Positions 60,496-64,000 of a stretch of DNA of 64,000 bases are shown one piece after another. A program made the position numbers and the translations under genes. Numbering within the stretch: the stretch's first letter is position 1; each line of letters starts with the position of its first letter. Below the pieces are notes generated by a model, which was not told the origin of the DNA, did no database searches, and was given only the letters and a program-made list of their open reading frames with translations. The stretch comes from Pontixanthobacter aquaemixtae (GTDB lineage Bacteria; Pseudomonadota; Alphaproteobacteria; Sphingomonadales; Sphingomonadaceae): NCBI RefSeq assembly GCF_009827395.1, contig NZ_WTYX01000001.1, positions 62,001 to 126,000 of the forward strand, given 5' to 3'.

Positions 60496-60903
60496 CTAGA
60501 TGCGAACGCCGCCATTGGCCCAACCTTCCGCCGCCGTCCGGTTGAGCGAATCGGGCCCGCCATCTTCCATCAGCTCGTCTTGCATGGCGCGCGTTTCCAT
60601 CAGCGCCTTGGTTCCGATACTCTCTTCGAATTCGATCCCGACTGAATCAGGAGCGGTCCACACCAATTGGCCGAAGGTTTCATGCCCGTGCCACGTCAAA
60701 ACGGCATCGATACCGACGCGCAATTGCTCTTCGATCTTGCGATTCTTGCTCAGGCCCAGCTTGGCCCCGGTGAGCGAAATATCCTGCAGGACAACATTTT
60801 CCGTGCCGAACATCGTCGTCAACTGACCAGGCAACAGCGTTGCCAGGCGGCTCTTGTGCCGCCGGGCTCCGTTTACGCTGTTACGTTGGTTTACATTCGC
60901 CAT
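60496..60903 (-). CDS. PilZ-domain protein
   Basis: 135 aa. PilZ pattern: an N-terminal arginine-rich stretch (RRHKSRLATLLPG; R-x-x-x-R), then VVLQDISLTGAKLGLSKN (D-x-S-x-x-G) and GQLVWTAPDSVGIEFEES. Such proteins bind cyclic-di-GMP and adjust motility, polysaccharide synthesis or envelope processes. The motif has the D-x-S-x-T-G layout; the basic motif is slightly displaced, so c-di-GMP binding is likely but not certain. Single gene with no close partner. Confidence 0.88.
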   Translation of the reverse strand: MANVNQRNSVNGARRHKSRLATLLPGQLTTMFGTENVVLQDISLTGAKLGLSKNRKIEEQLRVGIDAVLTWHGHETFGQLVWTAPDSVGIEFEESIGTKALMETRAMQDELMEDGGPDSLNRTAAEGWANGGVRI

Positions 60904-61040
60904 GAAGTGCGCCGTAGCACCAACAGGTTATCGCAGATTTAATGCTCAGTTGTGCGGGCGGTTAGGCAGAAATTTCAGCGCCTTGAAGCGCGGCCTCGCC
61001 GTCAGCTGCTGCCAATATTCTTAAAAAGCGTGGCGGAAAA

Positions 61041-61130
61041 TGGCGGAGACGGAGGGATTCGAACCCTCGATAGGATTACTCCTATGGTTCCTTAGCAGGG
61101 AACTGGTTTCAGCCACTCACCCACGTCTCC
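61041..61130 (-). tRNA. tRNA-Ser(GCU)
   Basis: Read on the minus strand: acceptor GGAGACG pairs with CGTCTCC, encoded GCCA at the 3' end, anticodon stem GTTCC/GGAAC with loop CTGCTAA giving anticodon GCT, a long variable arm typical of tRNA-Ser (ATAGGAGTAATCCTAT), and T-arm GAGGG-TTCGAAT-CCCTC. All arms close. Confidence 0.97.
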
Positions 61131-61357
61131 GGATCGCAGCGGCATTGGAAGCATAGCTGCGAAGTGGAGCGCGCTATAACGGGGCTCTTTGCACCGGGCA
61201 AGTGGAGTCACGAGAAAGGCTGAAATTGGCAATCGCACACGCAAAAGACTCGCTTCGCCGCAATTTCGATTCGATTCGTCGCCGGTTCATTGCCGCTTCA
61301 CCTGTCAGCGACTCTGTTGCGGGCCTACCTGTCCGTTTCGCGGACATAGGAGGACCT

Positions 61358-62197
61358 ATGAGCATCGTATCCATCGCCCGTTCGCATTTCCGCGGCCTTT
61401 GCGTGGCCATTGTGGGCTCTGCCGCTCTCGCTGCCGCCCCGCTTTCCGCGCAAACGATTGATGTCGTCGATCCCGATGATGCCTATGCCATCGATGGCGA
61501 TCTTGCCGAACAGCCAGGCGACCAGCCGGTCTATGCTGACGAACAGGCCGCAGATGCCACCGATGCACAGCCCAGTTTCGAAGAACAAATGGCCGGCGCG
61601 GTCGACGAAGCAGATGTTGCACCAAACTGGTCCGATCCGGTTGTAACGTCGAGCGATCCCGAAGTGGCTGCGTCACAGGCCTCTGCAAACCCGGCCGGAG
61701 CGGCCGCGCAAGGCGATACGTATAAGGAAGACGATTTGATCGGCGCTGCCGAAGGCGTGTTCGGCAAAGGCGCCGAAGGCGTCGCCAAAATGATCCAGAA
61801 CCTGCTCAAGGATCAAGGTGAGCCAAACGCGTATATCGTCGGGCGCGAAGCGGGCGGTGCGTTTGTGGTTGGCGCGCGCTACGGTTCGGGAACCCTGTTC
61901 CACAAGGTCGAAGGCGAACGTCCGGTCTATTGGACCGGTCCGTCAATCGGCTTTGATGCGGGCGCCAATGCAGGCAACACTTTCGTGCTGGTCTACAATC
62001 TTTACGACAGCGAAGAGCTGTTCAAACGCTTTCCTGCCGGTGAAGGGCAGGCCTATCTGGTTGGCGGAATGCACGCGAGCTATATGCGCCGCGGTGACAC
62101 GGTTCTGATCCCGATCCGCGTGGGGGCAGGGCTGCGGCTGGGCGTCAATGCCGGGTATATGCGCTTTTCGAAAAAGCACCGCTGGCTGCCGTTCTGA
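61358..62197 (+). CDS. DUF1134 family exported protein
   Basis: 279 aa. ATG 61358 is preferred since AGGAGG (61349-61354) lies just upstream; the frame is open for 52 more codons without a good site. Signal peptide (FRGLCVAIVGSAALAAAPLSA), then an acidic linker (QPGDQPVYADEQAADATDA), and the C-terminal DUF1134 domain: GEPNAYIVGREAGGAFVVGARYGSGTLFHKVEGERPVYWTGPSIGFDAGANAGNTFVLVYNLYDSEELFKRFPAGEGQAYLVGG. Family restricted largely to alphaproteobacteria, function unknown; probably periplasmic. A small hairpin, GTCCG-TTTCG-CGGAC, lies just before the ribosome-binding site (61331-61345). Confidence 0.9.
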   Translation: MSIVSIARSHFRGLCVAIVGSAALAAAPLSAQTIDVVDPDDAYAIDGDLAEQPGDQPVYADEQAADATDAQPSFEEQMAGAVDEADVAPNWSDPVVTSSDPEVAASQASANPAGAAAQGDTYKEDDLIGAAEGVFGKGAEGVAKMIQNLLKDQGEPNAYIVGREAGGAFVVGARYGSGTLFHKVEGERPVYWTGPSIGFDAGANAGNTFVLVYNLYDSEELFKRFPAGEGQAYLVGGMHASYMRRGDTVLIPIRVGAGLRLGVNAGYMRFSKKHRWLPF

Positions 62198-62300
62198 TAC
62201 GCCGGTGTAAGTGAGCCTTACGGGTTGCAACAATAACTAGGCGTCAAAAGACGCATATTGTGGTTGCGAGTATCCGCGTCCCTCGGCAATGGGGGGCATC

Positions 62301-63476
62301 ATGCTCGACCGTTTGAAACCCCAATCGCCCGACGCGCTTCTTGCGCTGATCAAACTCTATGCCGCCGATGAACGAGCGGACAAGATCGACCTTGGTGTTG
62401 GTGTTTATCGCACCAATGAAGGCGATACTCCGGTGTTTGCGGCGATCAAGGCCGCAGAGGCGAGGCTGGTCGCCGAGCAGGACAGCAAAAGCTATCTCGG
62501 CCCCGAAGGCGATCTGGGCTTTGTTCATGCATTGATGCCTTATGTGTTCGGCGATGACCCGACTATGGGCGGACGGATCGAAGGCATGCAGACGCCGGGC
62601 GGAACAGGCGCTGTCCGTCTGGCCGTTGCGGTGGCGAAACAGGCTGGCGTCACCGCCATTCACATGGGTACGCCCAGCTGGCCCAACCATGCGCAAATCC
62701 TGTCCGATGTGGTGATCGATTTTAAACCTTTCGATCATGCCAATGACGATGGAACCGCCAATATCGACACCGTATTGCAGGTGATTCGCGCTGCTTCGGA
62801 AGGCGAAGCGGTGTTGCTGCACGGTTGCTGCCACAACCCGACCGGCATTGACTACACTGACGACCAATGGGACGCGATTGCCGCGGCTTTTGCAGACAGC
62901 GCGGCGCTGCCCATTCTTGATATTGCCTATCAAGGGCTGGGGCACGGTCTGGACGAGGATGCCTATGGGATCCGCAAAGTCCTCGCTGCGGTTCCCGAAG
63001 CGCTTGTTGCCTATAGTTGTGACAAAAACTTCGGAATGTACCGCGACCGGGTTGGCGCTCTTTATGTGATGGCGCGCGATGCCGATGGGCTGCCTGCTAT
63101 TCTCTCAAACCTCAACGCGTTGGCGCGGGCCAGCTGGTCGATGCCGCCTGATCATGGCGGTGCGGCAGTGCGGGTGATCTTGAACGATGCGGATATGACC
63201 GCGCAATGGCTGGAAGAGCTGGCTACGATGCGCGCGCGGATGCGCCGAGTGCGTGACCGGCTGGCCGAAGCGGGCGATGTCGGCAGCCTCGATCTGCGTC
63301 CGCTGGGGCACCAGAACGGGCTGTTTTCGGTGTTGCCACTGAGCAAGGACCAGATCCAGCAATTGCGAGACGATCATGCGATCTACATGGCGGGCTCGGG
63401 CCGGATCAACATCGCAGGATTGCATCAAGGCAATATCGACAAATTCATCTCCGCACTCGCGGAAGTGACCGGATAG
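62301..63476 (+). CDS. Aromatic/aspartate aminotransferase (fold type I)
   Basis: 391 aa. Features: KIDLGVGVYRTNEGDTPVFAAIKAAEARL, SYLGPEGDLGFVHAL, LLHGCCHNPTGIDYTDDQWDAIAA, ILDIAYQGLGHGLDEDAYGIR and the PLP lysine in SCDKNFGMYRDRVGAL; the C-terminal arginine is in YMAGSGRINIAGL. This is the AspC/TyrB family, which transfers amino groups between aspartate or aromatic amino acids and 2-oxoglutarate. ATG 62301 has GGGGGG upstream; ATG 62289 would add four residues. The GNAT gene begins at the next base after its stop. Confidence 0.93.
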   Translation: MLDRLKPQSPDALLALIKLYAADERADKIDLGVGVYRTNEGDTPVFAAIKAAEARLVAEQDSKSYLGPEGDLGFVHALMPYVFGDDPTMGGRIEGMQTPGGTGAVRLAVAVAKQAGVTAIHMGTPSWPNHAQILSDVVIDFKPFDHANDDGTANIDTVLQVIRAASEGEAVLLHGCCHNPTGIDYTDDQWDAIAAAFADSAALPILDIAYQGLGHGLDEDAYGIRKVLAAVPEALVAYSCDKNFGMYRDRVGALYVMARDADGLPAILSNLNALARASWSMPPDHGGAAVRVILNDADMTAQWLEELATMRARMRRVRDRLAEAGDVGSLDLRPLGHQNGLFSVLPLSKDQIQQLRDDHAIYMAGSGRINIAGLHQGNIDKFISALAEVTG

Positions 63477-64000
63477 TTGGACCGCCAGCCGATCCTCGAA
63501 GGGGAGCGGTTATTTCTCCGGCCGCTGGCCCGCGAGGATTGGGACGCTTTGTTCGCAGTCGCTTCGGACAAACGCATCTGGGAACAGCACCCGATGCACG
63601 ATCGCTGGCAGGAGCCGGTGTTCCGCGAATTTTTCGACGACGCGTTGGCCAAGAGTGGCGCGCTTGCGATCATCGACAAAGCGAGCGGCAAGATTGTCGG
63701 CTCGTCACGGTATCAGGATCATAAGCCCGACCAAGGCGGTTCGGTCGAAATCGGCTGGACTTTCCTGGCCCCTGCATTGTGGGGCAGCGGCGCGAATGCG
63801 GAGCTCAAGCGGCTGATGCTAACCCACGCATTGGAATCGGTCGAGCGGGTCAATTTCCGGGTCGGCGAAACAAATCTTCGATCGCGCAAAGCGATGGAGA
63901 AAATCGGCGGGCGGCTGACCGATGAAACCCAGATTGTTCAACTGCCCGATGGGCCCGCCGTGCATGTCATCTATGCAATCACGCGCGCGAGTTTTGCCAA
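63477..64000 (+). CDS. GNAT-family N-acetyltransferase (3' truncated by window edge)
   Basis: Open frame from TTG 63477, immediately after the aminotransferase stop, to the window end (174 codons, no stop). The protein begins LDRQPILEGERLFLRPLARED and continues with GSSRYQDHKPDQGGSVEIGWTFLAPALWGSG, LMLTHALESVERVNFRVGETNLRSRKAMEKIGGRL, which is a RimJ/RimL-like GNAT (acetyl-CoA binding loop ALWGSGANAEL). Translation is probably coupled to the aminotransferase. An acetyltransferase acting on a small molecule or a protein N-terminus is expected; a TTG start makes the exact beginning less certain. Confidence 0.82.
   Translation, partial: MDRQPILEGERLFLRPLAREDWDALFAVASDKRIWEQHPMHDRWQEPVFREFFDDALAKSGALAIIDKASGKIVGSSRYQDHKPDQGGSVEIGWTFLAPALWGSGANAELKRLMLTHALESVERVNFRVGETNLRSRKAMEKIGGRLTDETQIVQLPDGPAVHVIYAITRASFA

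Overview
The window looks like a chromosome segment of an aerobic Gram-negative alphaproteobacterium, most likely a sphingomonad of the Erythrobacter/Altererythrobacter type. This is inferred from gene content: cbb3-oxidase maturation genes, three TonB-dependent receptors (one Oar-like), DUF1134, DUF2155 and PHA-granule proteins, an NDUFA12-type complex I subunit, an alphaproteobacterial tRNA-Lys(UUU) sequence, and frequent GTG/TTG starts with short intergenic gaps.

1-2489 is the end of a cbb3-oxidase maturation operon (fixH-fixI-ccoS). 2490-9128 is a mobile zone. It holds a short catalytic-domain-only tyrosine recombinase followed by a DUF3768 protein and a divergent nitrilase-fold protein; a full-length phage-type integrase facing an orphan 3' half of tRNA-Lys (an att scar); and a DUF3489-DUF2924-large serine recombinase module.

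9437-18056 is the most unusual part, a probable accessory cluster of secreted proteins. One transcription unit encodes a LamG-like lectin-fold protein and a highly basic protein ending in a cationic amphipathic segment. A second encodes a MACPF/perforin-family protein (signature F-G-T-H-Y), a protein with a DUF1036-like domain and an unrecognised exported 357-aa protein. Between them, on the other strand, lie a NarL/LuxR-type response regulator and a 7TMR-DISM histidine kinase. The same 18-bp dyad, ATGGG-N8-CCCAT followed by RTTT, occurs at 9437, 13046 and 13818: before both secreted-protein units and between the regulator and kinase genes. I read this as a two-component-controlled secreted pore-forming (MACPF) system. 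No step of that is proven from sequence alone.

18261-34504 returns to core-type genes: queuosine-precursor transporter YhhQ, a CNT nucleoside transporter with a 2OG-Fe(II) oxygenase, an Oar-like TonB receptor behind a PHO-box-like repeat, a MASE1 hybrid kinase, TonB, ManC, a PHA-granule/XpaC-like/TelA operon and a DUF389 membrane protein. 34527-39176 carries a fatty acyl-AMP ligase, RecX, a DUF192 lipoprotein, NDUFA12, a DUF2155 lipoprotein and Aat.

39294-50754 is an expanded version of the usual tRNA-Trp/secE/nusG/rplK/rplA cluster. Extra genes lie between its parts: a membrane alpha/beta hydrolase, a 49-aa peptide, an AGCS symporter, PspA, a TonB receptor and a retropepsin-like protease. 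50815-64000 holds a GNAT plus polysaccharide deacetylase pair, a CinA-like protein, a flavin monooxygenase, a TonB receptor, a malonyltransferase-like protein coupled to a fused E1 dehydrogenase, a PilZ protein, tRNA-Ser(GCU), a DUF1134 protein, an aromatic aminotransferase and a truncated GNAT gene.
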